In this document: in pieces, positions 12,814-12,862 of the stretch
Numbering within the stretch: position 1 is the stretch's first letter
Layout: every line of letters begins with the position of its first letter
Assembly (NCBI GenBank): GCA_030689285.1
Contig: JAUYJM010000043.1
Location: 1-12,862, forward strand
Direction: 5' to 3'
Length of the DNA stretch: 12,862 nt
DNA from: a bacterium
Lineage (GTDB): Bacteria; Patescibacteriota; Minisyncoccia; Phycocordibacterales; GCA-002787175
Translations under genes and position numbers: made by a program
Notes under the pieces: model-generated
What the model saw: only the letters and a program-made list of their open reading frames with translations
Told to the model about the DNA's origin: nothing
Databases searched by the model: none

Positions 12814-12862
12814 ATGAATAACACACTCAGTAACTCATGGCTTGAGGATATTAAACAGCGTA
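12814..12862 (+). CDS. Start of an unidentified gene, running off the window
   Basis: The ATG at 12814 opens a frame, MNNTLSNSWLEDIKQR, that is still open at the window edge after 16 codons. It is divergent from rplC and the only plausible plus-strand gene start. It has no Shine-Dalgarno site. Sixteen residues are too few to name a family; it may be spurious. Confidence 0.35.
   Translation, partial: MNNTLSNSWLEDIKQR

Overview
The window looks like part of a small-genome candidate-phyla (Patescibacteria/CPR, probably Parcubacteria-type) chromosome, most likely from a metagenome. This is inferred from family signatures: a one-chain GRS1-type glycyl-tRNA synthetase, an L23 with a lysine-rich N-terminal extension, a CPR-style prepilin, a single-pass protein with stacked Ig-like domains, and an almost complete lack of Shine-Dalgarno sites (the one clear AGGAG precedes glyS). 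TGA, TAG and TAA all end recognisable proteins at the expected places, so the code is standard and not the UGA-glycine code of Gracilibacteria/SR1.

Nearly everything is on the minus strand, so transcription runs from high to low coordinates. A short ribosomal cluster comes first: rplC (L3), rplD (L4), rplW (L23) and rplB (L2), ended by a terminator at 9704-9739. A likely promoter for it lies at 12734-12762, and between promoter and rplC sits a 197-bp nested palindrome (12519-12715). Next are ileS (6009-9635) and recO (5388-5984). IleS is about 1.2k residues because a complete histidine-phosphatase domain is inserted between the two halves of its second zinc knuckle.

After recO comes an accessory stretch, about 4.1-5.3 kb: a GC-rich, strongly folding, non-coding block (5137-5306), a four-helix membrane protein of unknown function (4480-5088), and an ASCH-domain gene. 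The ASCH frame is cut by a TAA that stands where the family usually has a tyrosine; the missing C-terminal strand is still encoded, in frame, just beyond it. The core layout resumes with the Ig-like envelope protein (2020-3981), glyS (573-1988) and a type IV pilin-like protein running off the left edge. Only one gene start is seen on the plus strand, at the far right (12814), divergent from rplC.

The core genes serve translation (four 50S proteins, IleRS, GlyRS) and recombination repair (RecO). recO near a glycyl-tRNA synthetase gene is a familiar bacterial neighbourhood, so the block between them looks inserted. The main items for follow-up are the IleS-phosphatase fusion, the interrupted ASCH gene, the nested palindrome in the ribosomal leader and the structured GC-rich block after recO.
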